A DNA stretch of 64,000 nucleotides from Akkermansia muciniphila (lineage in GTDB: Bacteria; Verrucomicrobiota; Verrucomicrobiia; Verrucomicrobiales; Verrucomicrobiaceae), in assembly GCA_945882215.1 (NCBI GenBank), contig CAMCWM010000001.1, forward strand, positions 1 through 64,000, in the 5' to 3' direction. The translations under genes and the position numbers were made by a program. Shown here piece by piece: positions 7,596 to 16,457 of this stretch. The notes beneath the pieces were generated by a model. It searched no databases. It was given only the letters and a program-made list of their open reading frames with translations, and had not been told where the DNA came from. Each line of letters opens with the position of its first letter. The first letter of the stretch is position 1.

Positions 7596-8861
7596 ATGTG
7601 GCCGGTCATTCTCATCACCATTGTGATCACGATTGTGCTCACGATCGTGTTTCTCAATCTGCGCACGGGCGAGAAACAGATCCGCTATGCGGTGATGCAT
7701 GAATTCACGGTCACGGACCCGCAGTTCCTCCGCAGCATGGGCCATTTGCTCGGACCGTGCATTCTGCCCGGCAACCGCATCATGGCCCTGCACAATGGCG
7801 ATCAAATTTTCCCCGCGATGCTGGCCGCCATTCGCGACGCCCGCGAAACCATCACCCTTGAAACCTACATCTACTGGTCGGGTGAGATTGGCGGGCAATT
7901 TTCCGCCGCGTTGAGCGAACGCTCCCGCGCCGGCGTGAAAGTCCATGTGATGCTCGACTGGGCGGGCTGCAGCCGAATCAAAGCGAAATACCTGGAGGAA
8001 ATGCAGGCCGCGGGGGTCGAGGTGGAACGCTATCATCCGATCCATTGGCATACGATCACGCACATCAACAACCGCACCCATCGCAAACTGCTCGTGGTGG
8101 ATGGCCGGGTGGGTTTCACGGGCGGTGTCGGCATCGCCGACCAGTGGACGGGCCACGCCGAATCCAAAGACCACTGGCGTGACTCCCACTTCCAGCTCGA
8201 AGGGCCGGCGGTGGCCCAGATGCAGGCGGCATTCACTGACAACTGGATCAAGACCCGCGCCAGGGTGCTGTTTGGTCCCGAATACTTTCCTGAATTGCAG
8301 CCCGTGGGCGACAGCCTCGCGCAGGTGTTCAAAAGCTCGCGCGGGGAAGGCAGTGAGAGCGTGCGCCTGATGTATCTGCTTTCCATCGCCTCGGCGGAGC
8401 ACAGCATCCGTCTTCAGGCCGCTTATTTTGTACCGGATGATCTGGCCATCGCGGCTTTCATCTGCGCGCGCCGCCGCGGCGTGAAGATCGAGATCATCCT
8501 GCCCGGTCAGCACACCGACGAGCGCCTGGTTCAGCACGCTTCCCACCATCTTTGGAACGACCTGTTGGATGCCGGGATCGAGATCCATGAATACCAGCCC
8601 ACCATGTATCACTGCAAGGTCCTCATCGTGGACGAGATCTGGGTTTCCGTCGGCTCCACCAATTTCGACGACCGCTCCTTCCGCCTGAACGACGAGGTCA
8701 ACCTGAACATCTACGATGCCGCCTTTGCTGCCAGGCAGGTCCAGATGTTCGAGCAGGATCTCGGCAAATCACGCCGGGTTACCCGTGCGGAGTTCAAGAA
8801 CCGTTCCCCCCTGGGAAAACTCTACGACCGGCTCGCACTCACGCTGCGACGTCAGTTGTGA
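7596..8861 (+). CDS. cardiolipin synthase / phospholipase D family protein
   Basis: 421 aa. An N-terminal membrane helix (residues 2-22) is followed by two phospholipase D domains with complete HKD motifs: HRKLLVVDGRVGFTGGVG (about residue 165) and HCKVLIVDEIWVSVGSTNFDDRS (about 340). This is the architecture of bacterial cardiolipin synthases, which join phosphatidylglycerol molecules or transfer phosphatidyl groups at the inner membrane. It lies behind a stress box, in keeping with lipid remodelling under osmotic stress. The substrate cannot be read from the sequence. Confidence 0.88.
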   Translation: MWPVILITIVITIVLTIVFLNLRTGEKQIRYAVMHEFTVTDPQFLRSMGHLLGPCILPGNRIMALHNGDQIFPAMLAAIRDARETITLETYIYWSGEIGGQFSAALSERSRAGVKVHVMLDWAGCSRIKAKYLEEMQAAGVEVERYHPIHWHTITHINNRTHRKLLVVDGRVGFTGGVGIADQWTGHAESKDHWRDSHFQLEGPAVAQMQAAFTDNWIKTRARVLFGPEYFPELQPVGDSLAQVFKSSRGEGSESVRLMYLLSIASAEHSIRLQAAYFVPDDLAIAAFICARRRGVKIEIILPGQHTDERLVQHASHHLWNDLLDAGIEIHEYQPTMYHCKVLIVDEIWVSVGSTNFDDRSFRLNDEVNLNIYDAAFAARQVQMFEQDLGKSRRVTRAEFKNRSPLGKLYDRLALTLRRQL

Positions 8862-8903
8862 CGGATTCAGATTCGTTCCACCGCGCCGCCATGGCCTGTC
8901 GAT

Positions 8904-9311
8904 TCAAACCTTGGGACTGCCAGTGGCTGTCCCCGGCTTTTTTTTCGCAATGAATTCGAGAACGTGAGGCATGATGACGGACTTGATCAGTGCAGGAGAG
9001 ACGGATCTCGCCAATAGTCCGAGTGCTCCCAACAGGAGCGCGCCGAGTACTGGCTTGGGTGGCTTCGCGACGGAGATCATCACGGGAGGAGGCCGCTTGC
9101 CACGGAAAATGAGCAGCGCAGGAATGACACCCGCAGTGACTGCCAGGACCACCAGCAGGCCAGCATGGCGATCAACCACGCGCTGCAGCACTCGCGCAGG
9201 GCTCAGATGCTGCCGCACACGATGCACCTCGGCGCTGATCTCTTCGCGTCCTTCAGCGATCTCACGGAGCGCCTGCTGTTTTAGTTTTTCGTTGTTTGTG
9301 ATTTGAGCCAT
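8904..9311 (-). CDS. membrane protein, YqjC/YqjD-region-like
   Basis: 135 aa. A charged helical N-terminus (KLKQQALREIAEGREEISAEVHRVRQHLSPARVLQRVVDRH) is followed by two hydrophobic segments (about residues 50-70 and 88-110) and a Lys-rich tail. It resembles the small inner-membrane proteins encoded beside YqjD/DUF883 and holin-like proteins. The ATG at 9311 overlaps the end of the upstream gene by 31 nt, which indicates translational coupling. No catalytic motif is visible. Confidence 0.65.
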   Translation of the reverse strand: MAQITNNEKLKQQALREIAEGREEISAEVHRVRQHLSPARVLQRVVDRHAGLLVVLAVTAGVIPALLIFRGKRPPPVMISVAKPPKPVLGALLLGALGLLARSVSPALIKSVIMPHVLEFIAKKKPGTATGSPKV

Positions 9312-9739
9312 GCGCGGTCTTTCTTGAGTTCGTTGAGACTGTCTGCAAACCAGCGTGCCGTGGTGAGGCGGCTCCACGTCACGAGAGCCGCAGTCAGGGC
9401 GACAGGAATGTGAGCGGCTCCAACGATGGCGGTGGCTTTCATCCACGACCATCCGAGGTGCATGGAGAGTGCTCCCACCAGCGATGTCGCCAGCAGAAGC
9501 CAGGCTGCAAACGCAGCCATTGCGCCCACTGCCAGCCAAACGATCACGGTGACGACCTGCTGCAATGCCTCCCGCGTCTCAATCCCAAGGAGCAGGCCGC
9601 GACCTTCCAGATACTTCAAAACCGGTGTTGCCAGACGGTGCGTGAATGCGGAATGCGACACTGGCTCCGCTGCAAGGTCCGCAGGCCGGAGGTCGCTTTT
9701 GTCGGGTGTTGAAGGTGGGGTGAACGGACCAGGATTCAT
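9281..9739 (-). CDS. phage-holin-like / YqjE-type membrane protein
   Basis: 152 aa. A hydrophilic N-terminus of about 50 residues is followed by two long hydrophobic helices (VVTVIVWLAVGAMAAFAAWLL and a second around ATAIVGAAHIPVALTAALV) and a cytoplasmic tail (FADSLNELKKDRAWL). This is the pattern of the YqjE/DUF1469 holin superfamily group, usually encoded with DUF883 proteins, and a DUF883 gene lies divergently at 9947. Start chosen at ATG 9739, downstream of a divergent copy of the box. Confidence 0.68.
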   Translation of the reverse strand: MNPGPFTPPSTPDKSDLRPADLAAEPVSHSAFTHRLATPVLKYLEGRGLLLGIETREALQQVVTVIVWLAVGAMAAFAAWLLLATSLVGALSMHLGWSWMKATAIVGAAHIPVALTAALVTWSRLTTARWFADSLNELKKDRAWLKSQTTKN

Positions 9740-9774
9740 GGCGCATGATCTGTGGATCGTGCGTCGAGCGGGTG

Positions 9775-9791
9775 CCATAGGGTGTTTACCC
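9775..9791 (-). promoter_or_regulatory. divergent stress box (minus strand)
   Basis: On the minus strand this reads GGGTAAACACCCTATGG, one base longer in the middle and with one change from the consensus. It faces the holin-like gene, back to back with the plus-strand box at 9852. No clear TAGC hexamer follows. Confidence 0.5.
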
Positions 9792-9851
9792 CACGATCCA
9801 TCATTGGGATGGCCGTCAGTGACGGGAGACTCGCACCATGAACGCAGAGTG

Positions 9852-9891
9852 GGGTTTGACCCCATGGCGACGACTTGCTGCATTGCGTAGC
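9852..9891 (+). promoter_or_regulatory. stress box promoter for DUF883 gene
   Basis: GGGTTTGACCCCATGG at 9852-9867, 18-nt spacer, CGTAGC at 9886-9891. Leader to the ATG is about 50 nt. Confidence 0.72.
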
Positions 9892-9946
9892 ATCAGACAT
9901 CGAAAAGATGAGCACACAGCTCACTCAACACTGAAAAAACGAATCC

Positions 9947-10357
9947 ATGAACACCGACATCCACTCCAAATCACCCACGAATCAACTGCAAGATGCCGCC
10001 GGGGAAACCGGTCGCTGGGCCGCTGATGCAGCCAAGGACGTCTCCAACGCGACCAGTGACGCCTACGCATCGCTTTCGTCGAAAGTCGAAGCGGGCGTCG
10101 AACGCACCAAGGAATATGCCCAGCATGCTGTCGATGCCACGAAGGACGCTGCCCACCGCGCCTCCGATACCGCCAAGGATCTTTATCAATCGGCGTCGGC
10201 GAAAGCCGAAGATGCCCTGGTGAGTTCCAAGGAGTATGTCCGTGAGCATCCATTTCCAGTGGCTCTCGGCACCCTGATCACCGGTCTCGCCCTCGGATAC
10301 CTGATCGGGTTGGCGCAGCGCGAGGAACCCTCATTCCGCCAGCGCCTTTTTAGCTGA
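9947..10357 (+). CDS. DUF883 / ElaB-YqjD-like membrane-anchored protein
   Basis: 136 aa. A long amphipathic Ala/Lys/Asp-rich helix made of 11-residue-like repeats (AADAAKDVSNATSDAY, HAVDATKDAAHRASDTAKDLY) is followed by the family signature YVREHPFPVALGTLITGLALGYLIGL, a C-terminal membrane anchor. ElaB/YqjD proteins sit at the inner membrane, bind ribosomes or curb membrane damage, and are induced in stationary phase in E. coli. The repeats also recall LEA-type desiccation proteins. Own box promoter. Confidence 0.82.
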   Translation: MNTDIHSKSPTNQLQDAAGETGRWAADAAKDVSNATSDAYASLSSKVEAGVERTKEYAQHAVDATKDAAHRASDTAKDLYQSASAKAEDALVSSKEYVREHPFPVALGTLITGLALGYLIGLAQREEPSFRQRLFS

Positions 10358-10519
10358 GCGGACGAAGGCTGTACGCGATGAATGGGCAGACGCATGCAGT
10401 CGTTATCCGAACTCCACGCGCCCCATCCCGTACGGATTGAGGGCGTGTAGTAATGCCTTCGCATGTCGGCAGCTCTGCGCCAGCATCTGTGATGCATGGC
10501 ACCGTCAAATCAAAGGGCA

Positions 10520-10534
10520 GGGTTTCACCCATGG
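10520..10534 (+). promoter_or_regulatory. stress box with one C deleted
   Basis: GGGTTTCACCCATGG, one base shorter than consensus (three instead of four C). No good hexamer at 18 nt. It precedes the short ORF and the FAD oxidoreductase; strength is doubtful. Confidence 0.5.
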
Positions 10535-10593
10535 TGGTTTGTCGCCGGGCTTTCCAATGGTCGCAATGCAAGCAAGCAAGCAACGCGCTCACC

Positions 10594-10668
10594 ATGAAAA
10601 CCCACGCACTTAGAATCATCCTCGCCGCATCACTGCATGCAGGCATGTCGTCAGGGTTAAGCGAGTAA
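10594..10668 (+). CDS. 24-residue leader-like ORF upstream of FAD oxidoreductase
   Basis: A 24-aa ORF (MKTHALRIILAASLHAGMSS...) with a basic N-terminus and hydrophobic middle. Its TAA overlaps the next ATG (TAATG), so it could be a coupled leader peptide. It could also be chance; no homologue is known to me. Confidence 0.3.
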   Translation: MKTHALRIILAASLHAGMSSGLSE

Positions 10669-11870
10669 TGAATCTCACCTCGAGCCATCCTTTCTGGTCA
10701 GTCAACAATGGCCTGCCGGCGAGCTATCCCTCGTTGCAGCGTGATGTTTCCTGCGATGTCGTCGTCATCGGCGGCGGCATCACGGGCGCGCTGGTGGCGC
10801 TGCATCTGGCGGAGGCTGGGATGAAGACCCTGATCATCGACAAGCGCGACATCGGCACAGGCAGCACCAGCGCCAGCACGGCCATGCTCCAATACGAGAT
10901 CGATGTGCCGTTGCGTGAGCTGGTCAAAAAAGTTGGTCATGACGATGCGACGCGCAGCTATCATTTGTGCCGCGAGGCGATTGGGAAGGTGGGCAAGCTG
11001 GCCAAGCGGTTGAAGATCGAATGCGGCTTTGAGAACAAGCCCAGTTTGTTCCTGGCCCGCCATGAGAACGAGGTTCATGATTTCCGCGAGGAATATGAAC
11101 TGCGGCGGCAAATGGGCCTCGAACTGGAGTTTCTTGATGCGGCAGATGTCCAGGCACGTTTTCCCTTCACACGGCCTGCGGCGTTGTATTCCAAAGACGG
11201 CGGCCAGGTCGATCCGCATCGCCTCACTCACGGCCTGCTCACCGCAGGGATGCGGGCAGGGCTGGAAGTCTGCGACCGCACGGAGATGACGTTGCTGGAG
11301 CACACGTCGCGTGGTGTCCGCGTGACGACGAAGCAGGGGCACAAGATCACCGCGCGCCGTGCCGTGATCGCGGCTGGCTTTGAGTCAAAGCAGCTCTTGC
11401 AGGCGGAGGCAGGCACCTTGAAGAGCACTTATGCGCTCATCAGCGAGCCACAGCCTGCTGTGCCAGGGTGGAAAAATGAATGCCTCATCTGGGACAGCGG
11501 CATGCCGTATCTCTACATGCGCACGACCCCTGAGGGACGCATCATCGTCGGTGGTGAGGACGAGGATTTCGTGAATACGAAACGACGCGATGCCCTGATC
11601 TCCACGAAGAGCCGGACACTGGTGCAAAAGTTCAACAAACTATTCCCCGATGTGACCCTGGAGGTGGCCTACACGTGGGCGGGAACCTTTGGTGAGACGA
11701 AAGACGGGCTGCCCTACATCGGCGTCCATCCGCGATATCCACATGCTTACTTCGCGCTCGGTTACGGTGGCAATGGCATCACCTTCAGTGTCATCGCTGC
11801 GGAGATCATCCGTGACTATGTCACGGGTCGCACGAACCCTGACGAACGCATCTTCCGGTTCGGCCGCTGA
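10668..11870 (+). CDS. FAD-dependent oxidoreductase (DAO family)
   Basis: 400 aa. The dinucleotide-binding signature VVVIGGGITGALVALHLAEAG (residues about 27-47) with DKRDIGTGSTSAS, and a C-terminal FAD-contact region (TWAGTFGETKDGLPYIGVHP; FALGYGGNGITFSVIAAEII), place it in the D-amino-acid-oxidase/glycine-oxidase superfamily. The substrate, probably an amine or amino acid, cannot be deduced. It lies behind a weak box and before the aldehyde/alcohol dehydrogenase operon, a redox context. Confidence 0.82.
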   Translation: MNLTSSHPFWSVNNGLPASYPSLQRDVSCDVVVIGGGITGALVALHLAEAGMKTLIIDKRDIGTGSTSASTAMLQYEIDVPLRELVKKVGHDDATRSYHLCREAIGKVGKLAKRLKIECGFENKPSLFLARHENEVHDFREEYELRRQMGLELEFLDAADVQARFPFTRPAALYSKDGGQVDPHRLTHGLLTAGMRAGLEVCDRTEMTLLEHTSRGVRVTTKQGHKITARRAVIAAGFESKQLLQAEAGTLKSTYALISEPQPAVPGWKNECLIWDSGMPYLYMRTTPEGRIIVGGEDEDFVNTKRRDALISTKSRTLVQKFNKLFPDVTLEVAYTWAGTFGETKDGLPYIGVHPRYPHAYFALGYGGNGITFSVIAAEIIRDYVTGRTNPDERIFRFGR

Positions 11871-11904
11871 AGTATCGCTTGCCTGCCAGGAATGAACAAA
11901 GTCG

Positions 11905-11920
11905 GGTTACACCCCATCGT
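11905..11920 (+). promoter_or_regulatory. stress box for aldehyde dehydrogenase operon
   Basis: GGGTTACACCCCATCG, a good box with G-to-C at the last-but-one base. The hexamer 18 nt on (GACACT) is poor. The ATG at 11953 is 32 nt after the box end. Confidence 0.6.
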
Positions 11921-11952
11921 CACACTGACGGTGTCGCGACACTCTGCGCGCC

Positions 11953-13335
11953 ATGAGTTATCAGAGCATCAATCCCTACAATGGCGAGCTTGTGAAGAGC
12001 TTCGACGAACATACTGATCAGCAACTTGATGCGTCTATCGCCGCTGCGGCGACGTGTTTCGAGAGTTGGCGGAAGCTGACCTTTGCTGAGCGGGCGGGCA
12101 TCGTCACTAAAGCCGCTGCCATCATGCGTGAGCGTGCGGAGGAGTTTGCGCGGCCGATGACGCTGGAGATGGGCAAGCTCTTCGCTGAGTCGGTCGGGGA
12201 GGTGATGCTCAGTGCGGACATTCTCGACTACTACGCGACCCATGCGGAGCGTTTCCTCGCGCCGGAGCAGTTGACGCCGAGTTCAGGTGAAGCGGTGGTC
12301 GAAAGCACTCCGTTGGGCATCATCTTTGGTGTCCAGCCTTGGAACTTTCCGTATTACCAACTCGCGCGCTTTGCAGCTCCAAATCTCATGGCGGGCAATG
12401 TCGTGATGGTGAAGCACTCGGGAACCGTGCCGCAGTGTGCCATCGCCTTTGAGCAGCTCTGGCTGGTGGCTGGCGCGCCAGCGGGTGCCTACACGAATCT
12501 GCTCATCTCGCATGAGCAAGTGCTCGCCGTGATCGATGACCCGCGAATCAAGGGCGTGGCGCTGACCGGTGGTGTCGCAGCGGCGAGAGGCGTGGCCGAA
12601 AGAGCTGGGAAGAACATCAAAAAATCCACGATGGAACTGGGCGGCAGCGATGCCTTCATCGTGCTGGAAGATGCCGATCTGGAGAAGACGCTCCAATGGG
12701 CGGTGTGGGCCAAGATGAACAACATGGGCCAGTGCTGCATCGCAGCGAAACGCTTCATCATCGCGGAAGCATTGGCGGATCGCTTTCTCGCTCAATTCAA
12801 AGCAGCCATGGAGGCGCTCAAGCCAGGCGACCCGATGGACAAGAGCACCACACTCGGCCCGCTATCCACTGAGGCAGCTTTGGTGCAACTCGTGAAGCAG
12901 GTGGATGAAGCCGTGGCCCACGGTGCCACACTGGTGCTTGGCGGGAAGCGAATGGACCGCGCTGGTGCCTTCATGCAGCCGACCATTCTGACGGACATTC
13001 AGCCTGACAATCCCGCCTATCGCGAGGAGTTCTTCGGCCCCGTGGCCCTGTTCTTCCGAGTCAAAGACGAGGAGGAAGCCATCGCGCTCGCCAATGATTC
13101 GGACTATGGCCTTGGCGGCTCCGTCTTCACCCAGGATGTACAGCGTGGCAAACGTGTCGCGAGCCGCATCGACACTGGAATGGTCTTCGTCAATCATCCC
13201 ACCTGGACCGCCGCAGACCTGCCCTTTGGCGGCATCAAAAACTCAGGTTTCGGTCGTGAACTCTCCAGCCTTGGCATCCAGGAGTTTGTGAACAAGAAGC
13301 TCATCCGAGTCGCCGACATCAATGCATCTGCATAG
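11953..13335 (+). CDS. NAD(P)-dependent aldehyde (succinate-semialdehyde type) dehydrogenase
   Basis: 460 aa, full length. It has the ALDH fold motifs: PWNFPYYQLARFAAPNLMAGNVVMVKHS, catalytic Glu in MELGGSDAFIVL, nucleophile Cys in MGQCCIAAKRF, and EEFFGPVALFF. The short N-terminus and the PFGGIKNSGFGRELS ending resemble the GabD/YneI group of succinate-semialdehyde dehydrogenases, but broad aldehydes are equally possible. First gene of an operon with a zinc alcohol dehydrogenase (18-nt gap) and an MDR reductase (12-nt gap), which together would detoxify aldehydes and enals. Confidence 0.9.
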   Translation: MSYQSINPYNGELVKSFDEHTDQQLDASIAAAATCFESWRKLTFAERAGIVTKAAAIMRERAEEFARPMTLEMGKLFAESVGEVMLSADILDYYATHAERFLAPEQLTPSSGEAVVESTPLGIIFGVQPWNFPYYQLARFAAPNLMAGNVVMVKHSGTVPQCAIAFEQLWLVAGAPAGAYTNLLISHEQVLAVIDDPRIKGVALTGGVAAARGVAERAGKNIKKSTMELGGSDAFIVLEDADLEKTLQWAVWAKMNNMGQCCIAAKRFIIAEALADRFLAQFKAAMEALKPGDPMDKSTTLGPLSTEAALVQLVKQVDEAVAHGATLVLGGKRMDRAGAFMQPTILTDIQPDNPAYREEFFGPVALFFRVKDEEEAIALANDSDYGLGGSVFTQDVQRGKRVASRIDTGMVFVNHPTWTAADLPFGGIKNSGFGRELSSLGIQEFVNKKLIRVADINASA

Positions 13336-13353
13336 CCTCTAACCCCATCCTTT

Positions 13354-14406
13354 ATGAAAACCAAATCCTACGCCGCTAACACCGCCACCACTCCGCTCGC
13401 ACCTTTCAGTTTTGACCGCCGTGATCCCGGTGAGCGTGATGTGCAGATCGAGATCCTCTTTTGTGGTGTCTGTCATTCGGACGTGCATACCGTTCGCAAT
13501 GAGTGGCATGGCACGACCTATCCCTGCGTGCCGGGGCATGAAATCATCGGTCGCGTGATCAAGGTCGGCGCGAAGGTGGAGGAGTTCAAAGCAGGCGACA
13601 TCGCGGGCGTTGGTTGTCTCGTTGACTCCTGCCGCGTCTGCGAGAGTTGCAAAGATGATCTGGAGCAGTTCTGCGAGAAGGGGGCCATCTTCACTTACAA
13701 CTCACCTGACAAGCACAACGGCGGCCTGACATACGGCGGCTACTCAGAAAGCATCGTCGTGGATGAAGCCTTCGTGCTGCGAGTCCCCAAGAACTTGGAT
13801 TTGGCAGCCACTGCGCCGTTGCTTTGTGCTGGCATCACGACCTACTCGCCCCTGCGTCATCACGGCGTCACGAAAGGTCAAAAGGTGGGTGTTGTGGGAC
13901 TCGGCGGACTCGGGCACATGGGGGTCAAACTGGCGAAGGCGATGGGCGCGCACGTCGTCGTTTTCACCACGTCACTGAATAAAGTGGAAGATGCCCTGCG
14001 CCTCGGTGCGGATGAAGTCGTTCACTCTAAAGACGAGGCCGCGATGAAGAAGCACCTCAATAGCTGCCACTTCATTCTCGATACGGTAGCTGCGAAACAT
14101 GACATCAACGCCTATCTCGTCCTACTTCGACGTGACGGCAATCTCACGCAAGTTGGAGTGCCTTCCGAACCGCTCGCGGTGGATGTCAGCAACCTCATCT
14201 TTGGTCGTCGCAACTTCAGCGGCTCACTCATCGGCGGCCTCAAGGAAACCCAGGAGATGCTCGATTTCTGTGGTCAGCACAACATCACCTCCGACATCGA
14301 ACTCATCCCGATCCAGCAGATCAATGAAGCCTATGACCGCCTCGTGAAGAGCGACGTGAAATACCGCTTCGTCATCGACATGGCCTCACTCAAGCATGCG
14401 GAGTAA
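13354..14406 (+). CDS. zinc-dependent NADP alcohol dehydrogenase (YahK/CAD type)
   Basis: 350 aa. Catalytic zinc ligands Cys in CGVCHSDVH, His-Glu in GHEIIGRV, and a structural zinc cluster (CRVCESCKDDLEQFC). Nucleotide site VGVVGLGGLGHMGVKLAKAMGAHV. The overall pattern matches the cinnamyl-alcohol/YahK aldehyde reductases, which reduce aldehydes with NADPH in the cytoplasm. Middle gene of the operon. Confidence 0.9.
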   Translation: MKTKSYAANTATTPLAPFSFDRRDPGERDVQIEILFCGVCHSDVHTVRNEWHGTTYPCVPGHEIIGRVIKVGAKVEEFKAGDIAGVGCLVDSCRVCESCKDDLEQFCEKGAIFTYNSPDKHNGGLTYGGYSESIVVDEAFVLRVPKNLDLAATAPLLCAGITTYSPLRHHGVTKGQKVGVVGLGGLGHMGVKLAKAMGAHVVVFTTSLNKVEDALRLGADEVVHSKDEAAMKKHLNSCHFILDTVAAKHDINAYLVLLRRDGNLTQVGVPSEPLAVDVSNLIFGRRNFSGSLIGGLKETQEMLDFCGQHNITSDIELIPIQQINEAYDRLVKSDVKYRFVIDMASLKHAE

Positions 14407-14418
14407 CCCGAGACTCGT

Positions 14419-15426
14419 ATGCCAAACATCATCAGCCGCGAGATACGCCTCGCATCGCGCCCCACAGGTGTCCCCACCGCCAGCAACTTCACTTTGGCCG
14501 AAACCACCCTGGAGCCGCTACAAGATCAGCAAGTGCTCGTGCGCAATCTTTTCATGTCCGTCGATCCCTACATGCGTGGTCGCATGAACGACAGGAAGTC
14601 GTATGTGCCGCCATTCGAGATTGGAAAAGTGCTCGAAGGCGCTGCCGTAGGCGAGGTGATCGAGTCGCGTTCAGATGAGTTCAAAGCCGGTGATGTTGTC
14701 ACGTCCAGATATGGTTGGCGCGAGGTATTCATCGCCGCACCGAAGGAGCTGCATGCCGTGAACAAAGCCGTGCAACCACTTTCCGTTTACCTCGGCACAC
14801 TGGGCATGACAGGCATGACCGCGTGGGCGGGACTGACAATGGTCGAAGTGAAGGCTGGCGATGTCATCTATATCTCAGGCGCAGCGGGTGCCGTCGGCAA
14901 CATGGCTGGCCAACTGGCGAAGTTACGAGGCTGTCGGGTGATCGGCTCTGCCGGTTCAGAAGAAAAAGTGAGGCGCCTGATCAATGAATGCGGATTCGAT
15001 GCCGCCTTCAACTACAAGACCGGCCCCGTGCTTGATCAACTGAACGGCGCTGCACCTGACGGCATTGATGTCTATTACGATAACGTCGGCGGTGAATCTC
15101 TCGAAGCCGCGCTGTCAGCTTTGCGGGTGCATGGCAGGATCATCGCCTGCGGTGGCATCTCGGGTTACAACGAGGAGAAGCCCAAGCCCGGCCCGTCCAA
15201 TCTCTTCAACATGACGACGAAGCGCCTCACGATGAAAGGCCTGATCGTTGGCGATTGGCTGGAACGCCAGAGCGAGTTCGAAAAGGAAGTCGGCGCTCAT
15301 TACCAAGCCGACAAACTGAAGAGCCTGGAAACCGTGGTGGAAGGTCTTGATCAAGCGGCTGACGCATTCATCGGTCTCTTTGACGGCAAAAATGTCGGCA
15401 AGATGGTCGTCAAGCTGCCGCATTAG
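14419..15426 (+). CDS. NADP-dependent MDR reductase (CurA / leukotriene-B4 dehydrogenase type)
   Basis: 335 aa, zinc-free medium-chain reductase: SVDPYMRGRMNDRKSYVPPFEIGKVLEG at the N-terminus, YISGAAGAVGNMAGQLAKLRGCRVIGSAG for NADP binding, and YYDNVGGESLEAALSAL. Family members reduce the double bond of alpha,beta-unsaturated carbonyls. Last gene of the aldehyde-handling operon; the stop codon TAG at 15424-15426 overlaps the next box by one base. Confidence 0.9.
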   Translation: MPNIISREIRLASRPTGVPTASNFTLAETTLEPLQDQQVLVRNLFMSVDPYMRGRMNDRKSYVPPFEIGKVLEGAAVGEVIESRSDEFKAGDVVTSRYGWREVFIAAPKELHAVNKAVQPLSVYLGTLGMTGMTAWAGLTMVEVKAGDVIYISGAAGAVGNMAGQLAKLRGCRVIGSAGSEEKVRRLINECGFDAAFNYKTGPVLDQLNGAAPDGIDVYYDNVGGESLEAALSALRVHGRIIACGGISGYNEEKPKPGPSNLFNMTTKRLTMKGLIVGDWLERQSEFEKEVGAHYQADKLKSLETVVEGLDQAADAFIGLFDGKNVGKMVVKLPH

Positions 15427-15466
15427 GGTTACACCCCATCGCATTCATGAGGCGAGGCCGCTTAGC
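15426..15466 (+). promoter_or_regulatory. stress box promoter for OsmC/Ohr gene
   Basis: GGGTTACACCCCATCG at 15426-15441, 19-nt spacer, CTTAGC at 15461-15466. The ATG at 15478 follows the hexamer by only 11 nt, so the mRNA would be almost leaderless. Confidence 0.75.
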
Positions 15467-15477
15467 ATCGCGGTCTT

Positions 15478-15891
15478 ATGAAAACACTATTCACGTCAGA
15501 AGCGATTTCCAAAGGTGGCCGATCAGGAACGCTACAGTCGCCGGACGGACTCCTGGATGTCGCTCTGGGAAACCCGCTGGAGAAGGGCATCGAGACGCGC
15601 GGTCCGAATCCCGAGTTGCTGTTTGCTGGGGCCTATTCCGCCTGCTACCACGGAGCCTTGGTCAATGCGGCCAAGAAGCTTGGCACACCACTCGACGATT
15701 CCACGGTGCGCGCCCTGGTGAGCCTGGTTGAGGATGATAATAATGGCTATGGTCTTGCCATTGAGCTGCACGCACTGCTTCCTGACGTGGGTCGCGAGCA
15801 GGCACAACGCATCATGGAGGAAGCACACCAAACCTGTCCTTACTCCAAAGCATTGCGAGGCGAGGCTTCCTTCAAGCTCGTCGTGGATTGA
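15478..15891 (+). CDS. OsmC/Ohr family peroxiredoxin
   Basis: 137 aa, full length. The two catalytic cysteines are in SACYHGALVNAAKK and in the TCPYSKA motif; the N-terminal GGRSGTLQSPDGLLDVALG and GPNPELLFAGAYSAC match Ohr. These enzymes reduce organic hydroperoxides through a disulfide cycle, usually with lipoyl partners. Last box-controlled gene before the 13-kb sulfur/copper block. Confidence 0.88.
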   Translation: MKTLFTSEAISKGGRSGTLQSPDGLLDVALGNPLEKGIETRGPNPELLFAGAYSACYHGALVNAAKKLGTPLDDSTVRALVSLVEDDNNGYGLAIELHALLPDVGREQAQRIMEEAHQTCPYSKALRGEASFKLVVD

Positions 15892-15914
15892 ATGAACTTT
15901 TACCCACTCAATCC

Positions 15915-16457
15915 ATGAACCCGCTAACAAAAACATCCTGGTCGCCCTACCTCGTCGGCGTTGGAATCGGCGTGTTGAGTTGGTTCTCTTTTGCGACGGT
16001 TGACCGGCAGCTCGGAATCACCACGGCCTTTGAATATAGCGCCGCGCTCACTGAACAGGCGACGGCACCGCAAGTCGTGAAGCCCTATCTCGAAGCGAAG
16101 GCAAAGGACGGCAAGACGCCGAAGATCGACTGGGAATGGATGCTGGTGCTCGGTGTTTTTATCGGAGCTTATGCCAGCTCGAAGATGTCGGGAGATCGAG
16201 CGCCGGAGGAGAAAGTGCCACCCCTTTGGCGCTGGCGGTTCGGCGATTCGCCGGGCCTGCGCTACGCTGGTGCTTTCTTCGGCGGGATCATTATGATGCT
16301 GGGCGCACGGATCGCGCAGGGCTGCACCAGCGGGCATGCGATCAGCGGCATCTTGCAACTGGCGCTCTCAAGCTGGATCTTTGCGCCCGTCATGGGTGTG
16401 ACAGGCATGGCTGTGGCATTCCTGATCTACGGGAAGGAGGGACGTCGCCATGTTTGA
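15915..16457 (+). CDS. YeeE/YedE family sulfur transporter, first half, pair 1
   Basis: 180 aa, about five membrane segments. Carries the family motif QGCTSGHAISG (about residue 138) with the conserved Cys that relays thiosulfate or another sulfur compound in YeeE. The partner half, with the CPGT motif, begins before this gene ends (8-nt overlap). Such split halves together equal one full-length YeeE. An N-terminal helix (SWSPYLVGVGIGVLSWFSF) is shared with the paralogue at 18430. Confidence 0.85.
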   Translation: MNPLTKTSWSPYLVGVGIGVLSWFSFATVDRQLGITTAFEYSAALTEQATAPQVVKPYLEAKAKDGKTPKIDWEWMLVLGVFIGAYASSKMSGDRAPEEKVPPLWRWRFGDSPGLRYAGAFFGGIIMMLGARIAQGCTSGHAISGILQLALSSWIFAPVMGVTGMAVAFLIYGKEGRRHV